Below the pieces are notes generated by a model. It made no database searches and was not told where the DNA came from. It saw only the letters and a list, made by a program, of their open reading frames with translations. DNA of 64,000 nt, taken from assembly GCA_947095585.1 (NCBI GenBank), contig OX352764.1:72001536-72065535 (forward strand), read 5' to 3'. Source of the DNA: Nephrocerus scutellatus (taxonomy: Eukaryota; Arthropoda; Insecta; Diptera; Pipunculidae). A program made the position numbers and the translations under genes. How positions within the stretch are numbered: the first letter of the stretch is position 1; the number at the start of each line of letters is the position of its first letter. Shown piece by piece: positions 33,505 through 44,599 of this stretch.

Positions 33505-34016
33505 GTAGTTATGTGTGTTTTCAAAGTGGATCTCAGCAACATACCTGGGCTGAGAACGAATTCTTTCTCTGTCTTTAACCATGTACATGTCCACAGGCCA
33601 GCAATTCTGGCACTGAGTGAAACTCATTTGATAATTCTGATGTATCGGAATTTAATTTGCCTGGGTATAGCTTGGTGCCATTATTTTTCTCTCGACGCGG
33701 ACTCGCAATCTATGTGCGGAGTGATGTTGTGTTTCAGCTTTTGCCTCAATTTAGCCAAAGTTCCAAACCAGAATTCGGCTCAAAGTTAAGGTACATGAGC
33801 GCAACATCTACTACTGTTTCCTGTACAGAAGCCCCCCACTTAGACAGTGTTTCAACCCAGAGTGAGTTTAATGCACTGTCTGATTCAATCTTAAGAATTG
33901 ACACAAAACATGAAATCGTTATTGCGGGCGATTTCAATGTACACAATTCTGGGTGGCTTCGCCATTCTGGACAGACAACATCCGAAGGAAGGTGTGTTGA
34001 GTATATTGAGTATATG
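33505..34016 (+). pseudogene. LINE (non-LTR) ORF2 endonuclease fragment
   Basis: The translation shows the order typical of APE-type endonucleases of jockey/I-group LINEs: GLRTN...HRPAILALSETHL (catalytic glutamate) at about 33548-33630, then, after a frameshift near 33628, NLPGY...RRGLAIYVRSDV, and finally VIAGDFNVHNSGW (about 33920-33960). No reverse transcriptase follows; the fragment ends near 34000, where DNA of the next LTR element begins. Confidence 0.8.
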
Positions 34017-34376
34017 ATATTATAAATAAGTATACGCCAAACAGAAATGTAATACAAAACCGTACGGCGAAAATATGAATATTATAAATCACAAAAACCA
34101 CACGACAAAATATAGGTATATAATAAGCAGGATGAATAAGCATAGAGAACCCATTGAAAATACTCCTGTCGCGCCCCATGTCATAATAGCAATAATAAAA
34201 ACAACAAAAGTAATAACGAACAATTACAACAATAATACCACAAAATACGCAAAGGGAATAAATTGTATGTATACAATACATATACGAATAATTTATTTTT
34301 AGGAAATAGAATTCCCAATAAATCGAAAAATTTATGTAATGACATGGGACGCGAACAGCCACAACAAAGGGGGAAG
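34017..34376 (+). mobile_element. 3' end of an LTR element with polypurine tract
   Basis: AT-rich non-coding sequence ends in aaagggggaag (34366-34376), a good polypurine tract, immediately before an LTR that begins TGTGG. It is therefore read as the last part of a retroelement copy lying upstream of the LTR. No coding sequence of that copy survives. Confidence 0.5.
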
Positions 34377-34846
34377 TGTGGATAAGAGTATTCTGTCCGA
34401 TAAAGACGATAAGTAATTCTCCCCTACCAAAAACACTCCCGCTACCTTTTGAATTGATAAAGCATAACAAAGTATTGATTGCTTTTGTACTTTGCTTATG
34501 CTATATCTGGGAACTGTGTCGTTCTACTCGAACGCCCACCACTAGTACTTTCAAGTACGTAGTTAACAGTCGTTGATTGCTTTTGCTTCTGCTAACTGCG
34601 ACTGAAAGCTGGGAGTTCCTCTCGAACGCCCTCCGAGTGCCCACCTTAGATTTTGTTAGGCAGGTAGCTAAGTATAATAAGTAGTCGATATAAGGATATT
34701 AAAATTGTAAATTATAAGGAAGAAAACACAAAATTTATAAATAAAACACAAAAGAACGAAAACCCACAAAACTCTTTAATTTGTAACAAACAAGCAAAAC
34801 GAACCCTGGGTGACCGGCGAGCGTCACCCGAGCGAACAACGTTACA
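34377..34846 (+). repeat. LTR of gypsy element D (470 bp)
   Basis: Starts TGTGGATAAG and ends CAACGTTACA, giving TGT...ACA ends. A polypurine tract abuts it on the left and a tRNA primer-binding site lies four bases to the right (34851). Internal direct repeats include 'tattgattgcttttg' near 34474 and a variant near 34571, and 'actcgaacgccc' / 'ctcgaacgccc'. No second copy of this LTR is in the window. Confidence 0.7.
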
Positions 34847-34850
34847 AATT

Positions 34851-34868
34851 TGGCGCCCGAGCAGGAAC
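34851..34868 (+). promoter_or_regulatory. primer-binding site of element D
   Basis: TGGCGCCCGAGCAGGAAC resembles the complement of the 3' end of tRNA-Lys (UUU type, expected TGGCGCCCGAACAGGGAC) with two differences. It would prime minus-strand DNA synthesis from the downstream element. Confidence 0.7.
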
Positions 34869-35098
34869 GACTTTTAAAGTCGCATCACCGACCGAAACTG
34901 AGAAGAAAAGAAAACAATCATTCTTTGTTCTTTCCATAATTAAGTTACTAGCCAGTAACCAAGTACCGGCAGAAACACTACATCAAAATTTGTTGACATT
35001 GGTAAATACGTCACTATTTAAAATTAGTTGTGGCACCAACCGGGGAGTACCACCCATAAATTGCACAACTACTGCAAAACGACATAGAAGTAATAACA

Positions 35099-36679
35099 AT
35101 GTCCATCGAGGAGACTGGGCTCAGTGTTTACGGAGTATATTCACTTCGGAAGGAGGAATTAGTAAATGAACTGTGCCGTCGGGGTATGAACCAAAGTGGT
35201 AGTGTTGACGAGCTACGCAAGCTGCTCTCTACCGAGCTAAAGAAACATAAATCCTGTAGCGATTTACCAGCGATCGAACCTAAGCTCACCACCGGCACCC
35301 TACTATCAGGTATGGAACCCCAGACCACAACCACACACCGGCCAAAAATTTCGAACATCACGTACTCAAAGCCAACGGAAACACAGACTCATAACCTGAA
35401 TACACCGAGCATGGAAATATTTTATTATTTTCTATTAGTGAGATCTATTATAAAGTTAAAGAAAGTTAAAGATCCGAAGTGGGATCCGAACCTGTGTTAC
35501 ATATAAAAGCTAAGTATGCCCAAATGGATTTTGTGTTTTATATGATTTATATGATTTGGTTGTAAAGTGCGGCGACATTGACTGTACTCCGTATTGGTCC
35601 GTCATTCGAAAGATAGCGGTTGGCAGATAGATCGTGGTTACACTTCTATCCCGAGGGGTGCAATTTTCGTCCACAGATTGGTATTCCCCAATGAAGTTGT
35701 TCTAATGAAAAAATCTGTTGCGTCGTAAAACAGAATAAATTGCCGCCGGAAAGTCGACACAGAAAACCACTACGTGTTAGGCATCTGAGTGTTCAGTAAC
35801 GTATTCACGGAACGTGATATGTGTGTATGTTAACCATAATGAAATTAATAGTTCTTTAAACTAATCTAAACTAAATAAACTAAACTAAACTAAAATAAAT
35901 AAATTAATGTATTGGCATATTTGAATTTTGCACATTCATTGCGAATGGAATTATTGCGACCGAAAGGATTATAACTTGCGCATGTTATTTAGTGGTTGTT
36001 ATTCATTTAACTGGAAAATTAATTAATTTTGTAGATTTACATGGTGGGAGACAGTCAAGCAACTCCAAATAGAGCTAAAAAACAAAAATTTGTCGATCCG
36101 CGGTTCGAAGAAAGTGCTACTTAATAGAATGCTATGCTACAACGAAGCTCAAGCGGAACTTGCAATATCTCAGGTCAACACAAACCTAAATGATACACTA
36201 ACAGACGTGACCACCCAGGTCACTCGGGAGGTTGGACCACAAGAAGTGCACAATGATATTTCTGTTATTTCTACTTTTCTGAGCGATCAAGCAATGCGAC
36301 ATCGACCACCTGGGATCAGATCGCGATGATGCAAAAGGAAAACTTTCCGCACGAATACAGCGAGATGGAGATCCACCATGAACTCATCAGAAGGCAAAAG
36401 AGACCACATGAAACCATAGAAAGCTATTGTTACACAGTTAATATGCTAGGTAAAAGTAATCAGCTCAGTGACAAGACTATCGTACAATATATTCTCACCG
36501 GACTGAACCATCACCAGATGAGTTCAAATTTAGCTGCCGGCGATTTTAAGAAAATACCCGAACTCATCGGGTATATTCTGTTCATCCGAACAAACTCACG
36601 TACCAAGCCGTCAATGGGAACTCCCAAACCTAGCAAAAATTACAACAATCGCCCGTCAACTAGTGGACAGACTAATTGA
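35099..36679 (+). pseudogene. element D: gag with SAP-like segments, interrupted
   Basis: The ATG at 35099 starts a protein with a SAP-like helix-extended-loop-helix (YSLRKEELVNELCRRGMNQSG...). Gag similarity stops near 35412. Unrelated DNA with a (taaac)n-type tract (35880-35910) fills to about 36040. A second SAP-like segment (VKQLQIELKNKNLSIRGSKKVLLNRM) resumes, ends at a TGA near 36329, and the capsid-like part follows from 36326 (FPHEYSEMEIHHELIRRQKRPHETIESYCY... YILTGLNHHQM) to 36679. The zinc knuckle expected next is missing. Gag would form the particle shell; this copy cannot. Confidence 0.75.
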
Positions 36680-38740
36680 CAACCACATAATTGCGATAAA
36701 TACGAACAGGCCTATAGACAAAAGCATCACTATTTTACATGGCTTTGGCGGCAGTAAGTGCCAATGTATTGGGAGTGTGTTTTGTATCATTCAAATAGAC
36801 AACGAATGGCTTTTGGATGATGTATTGATTGGTAACGACATTCTCGATAGCCCAATCTGTGACTTAAATAAAGCGGAGAAACTCTTACCATCAAACAAGT
36901 AAACAACTCCAAACCACAGATTGGGAAAACTGATATCCAGGCTAGCGGAGAACTTCAAGCGGACACTACCATACAGTTACACCAATTGTTAAATAGTCAA
37001 TGCACTGCCATGGACAAGAAGGAACTAGGCCGTACCGACCTAGCCACAATGGAAATTGAGCTGGAAAAGGAAGGACCCGTCGTGTTTTAACCGTACAAAG
37101 TACCATATGCCTAAATAGAAAACCTTGCATCAATCATCGCAGAACTACAAGAGTGCGGCATCATCAAAGAATCACAATCAGACTTTGTTTCCCCGGTTAT
37201 TCTTGTCAAGAAGAAAAACGGGGAGGACCGGATGTGTGTGGACAATAGGCGGATTAATAAAGTTACCAAAAAGATAAAGTTCCCTCTACCACTAATCGAA
37301 GAACAATTAAATAAATTAAGTGGGTACAAATACTTCAGCGTACTGGACCTGGCTTTCGGGTACTATCAAATACCTATTAGGGCAGAGCATACTCGGTACA
37401 CGGCATTCATTACCCCAGATGGAATGTACGGGTTTGTAAATGCGCCATCAATTTTCCAGAAGATGATGAATGCAATAGTTCAGAAAATGAAGCCGGACAT
37501 CATAATTAGCTACATGGACGACTCCCATCTAACTCGATCGAGAAAGGAATGGAAAAACTAAAAAGGTTTTTAAGTTTGTTGGACAGGAAAATCTTATGTT
37601 GAATCTAAAAAAATTTACTTCTTCAAAACCGAAATCGAGTTTTTGGGCCACGTAATTAAGGATAATACCATCAGGCCTGGAGAAATGAAAACAAATGCTG
37701 TGGTACATTTCCGAACACCTGGAAATGGACATGAAGTCCGGCAGTTTATTGGGTTGACGAGTTATTTCCGCAAATTTATTAAGAATTTCTCTATAATCGC
37801 CTTACCGTTGACTAAATTAACGAAGAAAGACAGCGACTTCTATTGGGTTGACGCGCAACAAAAAGCCTTCGATGAATTGAGAAGAAGTTTGGCTACAAAA
37901 CCAGTATTATTGATGTATAATCCAACAGCGGAACACGAACTACATACTGATGCCAGCGCCAAAGGAATTGCAGGAGTATTAATACAAGTAACCAACAATG
38001 AGGAGCATCCAGTGGCCTATTTCGAAGGAAAGAAGAAGGTGTGTACCATAGCTACGAATTGGAGGCCTTGGCAGTCTTTGAATCAACCCATCGATTCCGC
38101 CAATATCTGTTGGGCAAACGATTTGTTGTTGTCACAGATTGTGGTGCTCTTAAAACCTCCATGCAAAAGAAGGAGTTAATCCCGAGAATTGCCCGATAGT
38201 GGCTTAAGATGCAGGAGTATAATTTCGAAATAATACATCGCTCCGGCAAGGCCATGTCACACACACGCTGATGCGCTCTCTCATGGCCCCTACGAATAAT
38301 CAAAAGAACCTGAGGTTGTAGATATGGAGATGCTGAAAATAAATATAGATGATGACGATTGGATATATTCGTAACAATTGCAAGATTATGACGTAATCAA
38401 AGTAGTGAATGTTCTTTACCGCCCGACCGCCAACAAACAACGCTGAAAAACAGATACACATCGGCTATAAGATCCAACATGGGCGATTGTACAGACTGTT
38501 GAACGGAGAGACTCTATATACCTAAAGGGGTCAGGCAGCAAGTAATGCGCGGCAGCCACGACTTGGTGGGCCATCTTGCTGAGAATAAAACCGTAAAGCA
38601 CTTGCAAGCTAGGTACTGGTTTTCAAGGATGGGTCAAACTATAAGCAGGTACATTAAAAGTTGTGTTCAATGCGTGTATAATAAAAATTAAATACAGCCT
38701 AAAGGAGAATTACACCTGATTGAAAAGAATACTGTGCCAT
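36663..38740 (+). pseudogene. element D: protease end, RT, RNase H and integrase N-terminus
   Basis: A frame at 36663-36902 ends with the protease C-terminal LIGNDIL. RT motifs run from about 37110 (FVSPVILVKKKNGEDRMCVDNRRINK, YFSVLDLAFGYYQI, YMDD at about 37512-37523), break at about 37558, and continue at 37643 (LGHVIKDNTIRPGE-like) into RNase H (HTDASAKGIAGVLIQ, about 37944-37990). Frame breaks occur at about 38040. The RNase H tail (NFEIIHRSGKA) and the integrase zinc finger (HDLVGHLAENKTVKHL ... SCVQC, about 38549-38674) follow. Similarity stops before the integrase catalytic core. The gene is dead. YMDD instead of the usual YLDD or YIDD places it in another gypsy branch than the errantiviruses here. 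Confidence 0.85.
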
Positions 38741-39099
38741 TTGATACCGTGCATATAGCATAGGGCCATTCGGAAAATCAAAACGTAACCGAAATTATAA
38801 GAGAGGGAGCGGAAGTCAACAAAAATATACAGATACGACAACAATCTCGTCATGATTCAAAATATAAAAAGTCCAAAGTTAGTAAAAAAATAATAATAAA
38901 TAATTAAAGATGAGTTTTCATTAGATAGCGGTAGTCCGGAAGGGATGGCTGTGCATGAGATTCGACCTCGGCGTTGTTTCCTCACCTTCTTTCGCTCTTC
39001 TCGTATAGCCCCGAAATATGAGCAGAGAATTTGAAATTCGGCATTATACCTCGTTTACGTTGACACCATTTCTAATTTAAGGCGGACAAATTTGGACAC

Positions 39100-39400
39100 A
39101 AGTTTGTAATATGAAGATGTACAGGCGATTCGAGCGCTAGCAAATGAAAGGTTACGGGAAAATGGTCAACGTATGAAAACACGATTCGACAAAAATAAAT
39201 GCGTGCCAAGCCGTTTGTATATTGGCGCGCAAGTAGTGTATAAAAGTAACCAAATTCGCAAGTCCAAAATGGATGTCCCTTACCGTATGAAGTAGTTGGT
39301 ATTTGCCAAGCGACCGCTATAAACTAAAGATGGTATAATTACGCCATCCAGGTCACCATATAACAGTTCCGTACGGGTAGTGTATAACAAAGGAACCACT
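39100..39400 (+). pseudogene. gypsy integrase C-terminal fragment
   Basis: The translation ALANERLRENGQRMKTRFDKNK (about 39130-39200) followed by a VVYK...K segment and a YEVVGI-like stretch is the usual C-terminal region of mdg1/mdg3-type gypsy integrases. Two frame changes are present. It probably belongs to element D, or to a second copy joined to it after loss of the integrase core. Confidence 0.65.
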
Positions 39401-39580
39401 GAAAATGGTGAGAGAAAGGTGCGGATTGTAATCGATTTCAAAAAGCTTAACGAAAAAACCATTAGACACAGATTCCCTACTCCTGATACTTCTGTTATAC
39501 TTCTGCTAACCTATGTCAATCAGCCATTTTCACAAATTAAAATCTTGACGAAGACGTACAAGCAGTGGAAAAAATAATAA
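39398..39580 (+). pseudogene. isolated gypsy RT fragment
   Basis: ERKVRIVIDFKKLNEKTIRHRFPTPD is the conserved first RT block of gypsy polymerases, here about 80 bp long and directly following an integrase tail. The out-of-order arrangement (RT start after integrase end) shows a rearrangement or a second truncated element. Nothing recognisable follows 39500. Confidence 0.65.
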
Positions 39581-39834
39581 ATTACAAAGATCGGGACATT
39601 GACATAAACGACATTTATCGAACAAGATCAAAAAAGCCAGAGCATTGTCGCATTTTTTGCAAATACAATTTCATCAAGCTAGCCCGTGCGTCGCGTTCGA
39701 TTAAATTGTCGCAAGTTTCTTGAAGTGTAGAGTCGAAATTTTCATACGGCACCCTATTTTCTATGTGCAGGGCAAAATAAAGAGCTAATAAATAAATAAA
39801 ATACGTGAATCGCACATTAAAGTGTGGTAACCCG

Positions 39835-40005
39835 TTTGTTACCAGATATTCCAATGCAGGAATTTTGACGCAAAAACATGCAATGGACAAATAATTTTTG
39901 CAAACCGTTTGTTAGCAAAAATTCCAGTGCTGGAAATGTGCCGCAAAAACATGCAATGGACAAATAATTTTTGCAAACCGTTTATTAGCAAAAATTCCAG
40001 TTACG
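39835..40005. repeat. 72-bp tandem repeat, about 2.4 units
   Basis: Units start '(c)aaaccgtttgttagcaaaaa' and share gcaaaaacatgcaatggaca followed by aataatttttg. The copies begin at about 39829, 39901 and 39974. The first is more diverged than the other two. Confidence 0.75.
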
Positions 40006-40244
40006 CACACACACTCTCAGGCTCGGGTCAACCAGCAACGGGTTGCCGAAAAAAGAGATACGTAACAGTTGATAAAGAAACCGCAGTTCGGTCGGGTAGG
40101 CGTAGTCAAACGACCTAGTGTGAAGTTTTTTTTTCACTTACGCCATGAGAATCTGTCAGGTTAAATTTGCTTCCACGTTTTTTTTTGCGAATAAGCGCTA
40201 CCCAAGCTGCATGTAAATTTCCTCGGAAAAATAAGAAACTTAAT

Positions 40245-40440
40245 TATTGAGTTTTAACAACTTTGTTCATATTAGCTTAAGCACTCTGAATAGAAAAGAG
40301 AGTATTTAAATTAAAAGAGAAAACGTAGTATTTGGGTTAACAATTATTTTTTTAATTATAACTACTTCGTTCATATTAACTTAAGCACTCTGAATAGAAA
40401 ATAGAATATTTAAATTAAAAGAGAAAACGTAGTATTTTAG
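40245..40440. repeat. roughly 110-bp direct duplication
   Basis: The string containing gcttaagcactctgaatag... aaaagagaaaacgtagtattt occurs at about 40266-40335 and again at about 40379-40437 with a few changes. No gene overlaps it. Confidence 0.7.
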
Positions 40441-40975
40441 TTAGTTTAGTTTAGTTTTTTTTAGTATAAGTACCTCATTTATATTAGCGAAAATCCCCTG
40501 GAGAAAAAAAAAGAATAATAAAAAAAAAAAATTTTAAGTAAGCCGATTTCTTTTTTTTTGGTTCCTTTTACTTACCTAGATATTGGCACCTTGGAGAAAA
40601 CACCCCCACAGAAAGAGGGGCGTATATTTTGATTAACGCTGCCACTTTAAAAAGAAAAATGTTTTATTTTTACTGCGAGTAAATCCCGCGTCAAGTTTTT
40701 CCAGGTAAGAGTCGTGAGGGTTCGTTGGTTACCCATATGGGAAGCAACCCTCTCTGGTTTCCTTTCCCCCTTTCCTTGTTTTTTGCAAATTTGTTTTGTA
40801 ATGGTGGTCGAGTGGTCCAAAAGCAAGGTTGTGCGACGGCGCTTAATGGAAGCTAGGTCATCCCGTTCTGATCGTTCCATACCTCAGTCATACACAACTA
40901 TGCTCTAACACACCGAAAATTCCTACATATCATCTGTTGCAAAGCAACAAAGCGGCATCATTAAATTCAATAAAG
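40441..40975. other. unassigned region
   Basis: AT-rich up to 40650, then a GC-moderate segment with short frames on both strands that I do not recognise. No transposon end is evident. Confidence 0.4.
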
Positions 40976-41203
40976 ATGCGTCAGCAAAATACCAGCAGCA
41001 ACTCCAATTCATCGAAGAAGATACTTCATAAAATATTCGCTGCGTCGCAATTTTGTTCTAATGACACCCCACGAGTTTATCGTTTTGCCAGCCCATCCGA
41101 CACCAAACTGAATCATGCTGGTGACATACTTTGTGTACTATATAAAAAAACACACGGTGGGCAAATGCATATATTCATAATCAGCCATGTCATCAATAAT
41201 TAA
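40976..41203 (+). CDS. small ORF of unknown function (75 aa)
   Basis: The first ATG is at 40976 (MRQQNTSSNSNSSKK...); the same frame is open upstream without an ATG. The product would be serine/asparagine-rich then basic. It overlaps the next ORF by 17 bp in another frame. No known domain is recognised, and chance is a reasonable alternative. Confidence 0.2.
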   Translation: MRQQNTSSNSNSSKKILHKIFAASQFCSNDTPRVYRFASPSDTKLNHAGDILCVLYKKTHGGQMHIFIISHVINN

Positions 41204-41420
41204 ATACGCGATGGCATTCGTTGGCATTTCGGGCGTCCTGTACTGTATGAATGAGATATGGAAGTTTATACTAAAAAAATTCAAAGTGTGGAATTTGCTG
41301 GATTGGTTATTAGAGTTGGCAAAGCGAAAAACTCGGAAGTCAGTCGTCGATCAGTGTTTGAAACCACATTCCGTTGTACAATCAAATCATTTATTATCCA
41401 ATAAAATTAAATTAAGTTAA
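41187..41420 (+). CDS. small ORF with an N-terminal membrane segment (77 aa)
   Basis: The ATG at 41187 has a reasonable context (agccATGtc). Residues about 6-25 (KYAMAFVGISGVLYCMNEIW) form one hydrophobic helix, followed by a basic tail (KKFK, KRKTRKS). This is compatible with a small single-pass membrane protein. It lies just before the BEL/Pao-like region and may be a retroelement 3' gene or a host relic. I do not recognise it. Confidence 0.3.
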   Translation: MSSIIKYAMAFVGISGVLYCMNEIWKFILKKFKVWNLLDWLLELAKRKTRKSVVDQCLKPHSVVQSNHLLSNKIKLS

Positions 41421-41839
41421 TGTTATAATTGCAAATTGCCTCTGGACACAAAAATCCAGGCGGCAAACATTGGTATAAGGATATAAGGTATTAATAACGA
41501 AAGTTTTCGTTTTCCGTGTGTATTCAGACCTGTTAAATCCTAACACAGTGCGTGTTACAAATTCGTTGTGTGGCAATAATTTGAACATAACACAGTGAGT
41601 GTTATCGGTGAATTATTCGACTGATCCTAACACAGTGTGTGACAACAGTTTCATATAACACAGTGAGTGTTATCGGTGAATTAGTCAACTGAACACAAAC
41701 GACGGAAAGAGGCTGGTACAACGGGGGAGCAACGACCAAAGTCAGGTGTGTTATAATTTAAAAAACATAAACCGTCAATCAAATAAGACTTGTGTGTGTG
41801 AGTGTATACCATATTATTGTTGTCCTGAGTAAAACTAAA

Positions 41840-42170
41840 ATGTCCGCGGTAATAGACGCGATTCAGACAATCGCATTAGAGTTGAAGGACTACGAGGCTT
41901 ATCAAAAGTTAGGTGTGCGAAAATAATCAGTACACATGAATGAGGCGCGGCTGACGAACCTAGAGACCTCGTTTGAAGAGAGAGCGAGAGCTTGTGGAAG
42001 CTTTTAGTGAATAAGCGAAAACAAAATACATGAAAGCTCGCACGTTCCATGAATTAAAGGAACTGTTCTTCGCATATCAATGTGATTTAAAAAAACAGCT
42101 CACAACCGCCGAGAGCCCAAGCTTCCTCAACAAATCGATGGCAGTATTGTAGCGGACACTGGGAATCAAT
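41840..42170 (+). pseudogene. gag-like N-terminal remnant
   Basis: The ATG at 41840 starts MSAVIDAIQTIALELKDYE and stops at 41924. Later frames give TFHELKELFFAYQCDLKKQL, a helical pattern reminiscent of the first part of BEL-type gag proteins. Two to three frame breaks occur within 330 bp, so it is not translatable as one protein. Confidence 0.4.
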
Positions 42171-43031
42171 GTGGATTGTCTACTTCGGGAAACCCCTGGC
42201 AACCCTTTCTTGCTTGTCTAATATTTATATACAATTATATATATACTATGCATATAAAATAATATTGTACTGCAGCATTATTATGTATATTCGTTTTGGC
42301 TATGGGTTGGTGGCGTCTCTCCCCATCCCATTTTTTCGCATTATCGGCTGTTTCGTCAAATCAGGCGATATCAGATGCATTACTTACATGCATCGTAGCG
42401 AAAAGTGCAACGACGAGTCGGGGTAGAGACGCTGACCAGGCCGGTCATGCTCTCGTCTTCCGTGGTCCACCAACAATATTTTTACGAGTTGTGTTGGAGA
42501 GGTTGACAAGTGCGGACAGGTCGTCAGTGGTCCTGCAAGATATCGCTTCCTTCGCTCTCGCTTTCTATCCGTGCGCCTGTAATCGGCAGAAATTATTTTT
42601 TTTTTCTGGCGCGCCCTACACCGGCAGAAATTATTACAGTGAAGTTTTTTTTGCGTCCAAAAATTTGTGCCGCTAGTGCGGACTAAGATCGTTTTTTTTT
42701 TTGTGACTATTCCAAGGAACAGAAAAGTGTGTTCAGGGTTTTTTTCTTTGATCCCAAAAGCTATGAAAGGGCGAATTATCGGGCGTACATCCGTTTTTTT
42801 AGTGGTAATTGGGTTGCAACGCAACTCACGGCAACCAAGCTGGGGTCCATCTGAAAAGCCAGATTGTGCGTGACAAAATAACCAAAATCACTTGTGGCGT
42901 GAAATCCCCTGTTCCAAAATCTACAAAGAAAGAAAAGGGGTAATCTAAAGCAAAAGCCAGATTGTGCGCGACCAAATAACCAACTTTGTCTTGAAAGTCT
43001 CGGTTCCCATATCGACAAAAAAAAAGGTTAT
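42171..43031. other. unassigned sequence with a short direct repeat
   Basis: No gene identified. The string aaagccagattgtgcg occurs at about 42856 and 42953, each followed by gac(a/c)aaataaccaa. Overlapping open frames on both strands at 42290-43020 carry no known motif. Confidence 0.4.
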
Positions 43032-43369
43032 CGAACGCAGTTTACCGCTTGCGCATCAGTTTGCAGCACCATATTTCATCAGTTTGAGCAACGGTGAACG
43101 GAGTTTACCGCTTGCGCAGCACCTTATTTCATCAGTTTGAGCAACGGTGAACGCAGTTTACCGCTTGCGCAGTACCATCAATTTCATCAGCGTGAGCAAC
43201 GGTGAACGCAGTTTACCGCTTGCGCCGCACCATATTCCATCAGTTTGAGCAACGGTGGACGTAGTTTACCGCTTGCGCAGCACCATATTCCATCAGTTTG
43301 AGCAACGGTGAACGCAGTTTACCGCTTGCGCAGCACCATATTTCATCAGTTTGAGCAACGCAGACTATC
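43032..43369. repeat. 53-bp tandem repeat, six units
   Basis: gtttaccgcttgcg occurs at 43040, 43103, 43156, 43211, 43264 and 43317. Each unit also has gcagcaccatatt(t/c)catcag and tttgagcaacggt. The first unit carries a 10-bp insertion (63 bp). Divergence is low, so the array expanded recently relative to the surrounding remnants. Confidence 0.9.
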
Positions 43370-43788
43370 GGTCTTAGTCGTCGATCAATATAAGGAGCTG
43401 CGTTCAATCGCACTACCACTGCTTCAAAGGGAGCAGCGCCACGCTGAATTTGTTTTTGTCTGATTCGATTTCCTTGATGAAATTACAATTTTCTTATACT
43501 TTTGTCTAATTCGATTTCCTTTATAAAATTGAAATTTTCTATGTTGTCACGGGACAATTCGATTCTTAGGAAGAATCCTCGAACAAATACCCTTAGAGAA
43601 AATCGATGCTAGTTCTTCCGGAAGTAAATTTTTTCGTCCCCCACGGAGAGAGAAAGAAAGAGATCGTAAATTTAACTTAAGACTTTGCTTTTCAGTCGGC
43701 TAATACAGCTCACCCTCGTCGACAGCGCTGCCGCCGGTGGAGATGCAGATAACATCAATGTATGCCTACAAGTAAGTAAGGCACGCCT

Positions 43789-43986
43789 ATGGCTCCAAAC
43801 ACAGAACTAGGTTGGCTGTTGTCCGGTGGTGTTCTCCTGAGAAATAATTCGATAACATCTCTTCACATTACCGCTGAGAATTGAGATGTGGACAAAAAGT
43901 TTTGGGAACTAGAAGAAATAGCAAAGAAGTCGTTGCTTTCACCAGAAGATGAACAGTGTGATCAGTGCGCGGTGATTAGGAATTGA
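43789..43986 (+). pseudogene. BEL/Pao protease-RT junction fragment
   Basis: The translation APNTELGWLLSGGV, followed after about 30 residues by KKFWELEEIAKKSLLSPEDEQCDQC, matches the characteristic end of the BEL/Pao aspartic protease domain (NT-x-LGW-x-L-SG) and the FWELEEI...E..C linker before the RT. An internal TGA (43876-43878) and a terminal TGA interrupt it, and no RT follows. Confidence 0.8.
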
Positions 43987-43990
43987 AAAG

Positions 43991-44339
43991 GGTAAGTGCT
44001 AATCCTATAAATTATTTTATAGACTGAGGGTGTGTGTTTTTTTTTGTTTTTTTATATATATGTTTATTTGTAAAACATACGCGTCCATTATACGTTCCAC
44101 AATTACAACGATTCCTTTGGATATATGTGTATATTCTATGTGTATATACATAGGATATATCTTTACTATATAACGTTCACATATAAAATATATACAAAAA
44201 ACTAAATACTACCATCTGCATGGCGTTTATTCGCCCCAAACTTGGCTAATAATTGTCACATCTGTTTAGATGCGCCTGCATCTGCTAGATAGAATATAAA
44301 AGCGAAACGAAAAACTTATCGGTGACGTAAATCAATAGC
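43991..44339. other. AT-rich spacer
   Basis: No gene. It contains T-rich tracts and several tatata/gtatat stretches. Confidence 0.5.
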
Positions 44340-44578
44340 TTTCCTGCTTGTCACTCTTTTACCGCTACTCCCATCAGTGGTGTTCAAGAGAAACGTGCCA
44401 CCTCTCCTTGTATTCAACCGAAATACCCGTAGCCCTCCTAAATGCTCATCATCCCATCTTCGGAGACTCGTTCTCCAGCAGTACATTGCGTGTGTGGAAT
44501 GCTTTGCCAAGCTCTGTTTTTCCACGAAACTATACGATATACAAACACCAAAACACAACTCCCCATTTCTCATAATTT
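44340..44578 (+). pseudogene. LINE reverse transcriptase C-terminal fragment
   Basis: The translation FYRYSHQWCSRET ... HHPIFGDSFSSSTLRVWNALPSSVFP is the conserved C-terminal tail of jockey/R1-type LINE polymerases (FYRY..G.CS.EL and SF..RT.RLWN.LP..VFP). Only this tail remains, as expected for a 5'-truncated insertion. The LINE 3' untranslated region should follow within 44580-44700, but no clear poly-A tail is seen. Confidence 0.75.
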
Positions 44579-44599
44579 TCCATTACGCCTACGCTTTTT

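Larger units (their letters stand above)
41530..43990 (+). mobile_element. degenerate BEL/Pao-like retroelement region
   Basis: The order is: a repeat-bearing leader with taacacagtgagtgttatcg at 41588 and 41656; a gag-like start at 41840; non-coding DNA with tandem repeats; and a protease/RT-junction fragment at 43789. Only the last is diagnostic of BEL/Pao. Whether the leader and gag-like parts belong to the same element is inferred from order and spacing. LTRs could not be defined. Confidence 0.5.

Noticed and set aside
34075..34470. Overlapping frames near the element D LTR, including a 178-codon minus frame
   Set aside because: They cross the polypurine tract and LTR boundary, are low-complexity AT-rich and contain no domain.
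36090..36329. Independent gene at 36090
   Set aside because: It begins at TTG and is the continuation of a gag SAP-like segment of element D interrupted by an insertion.
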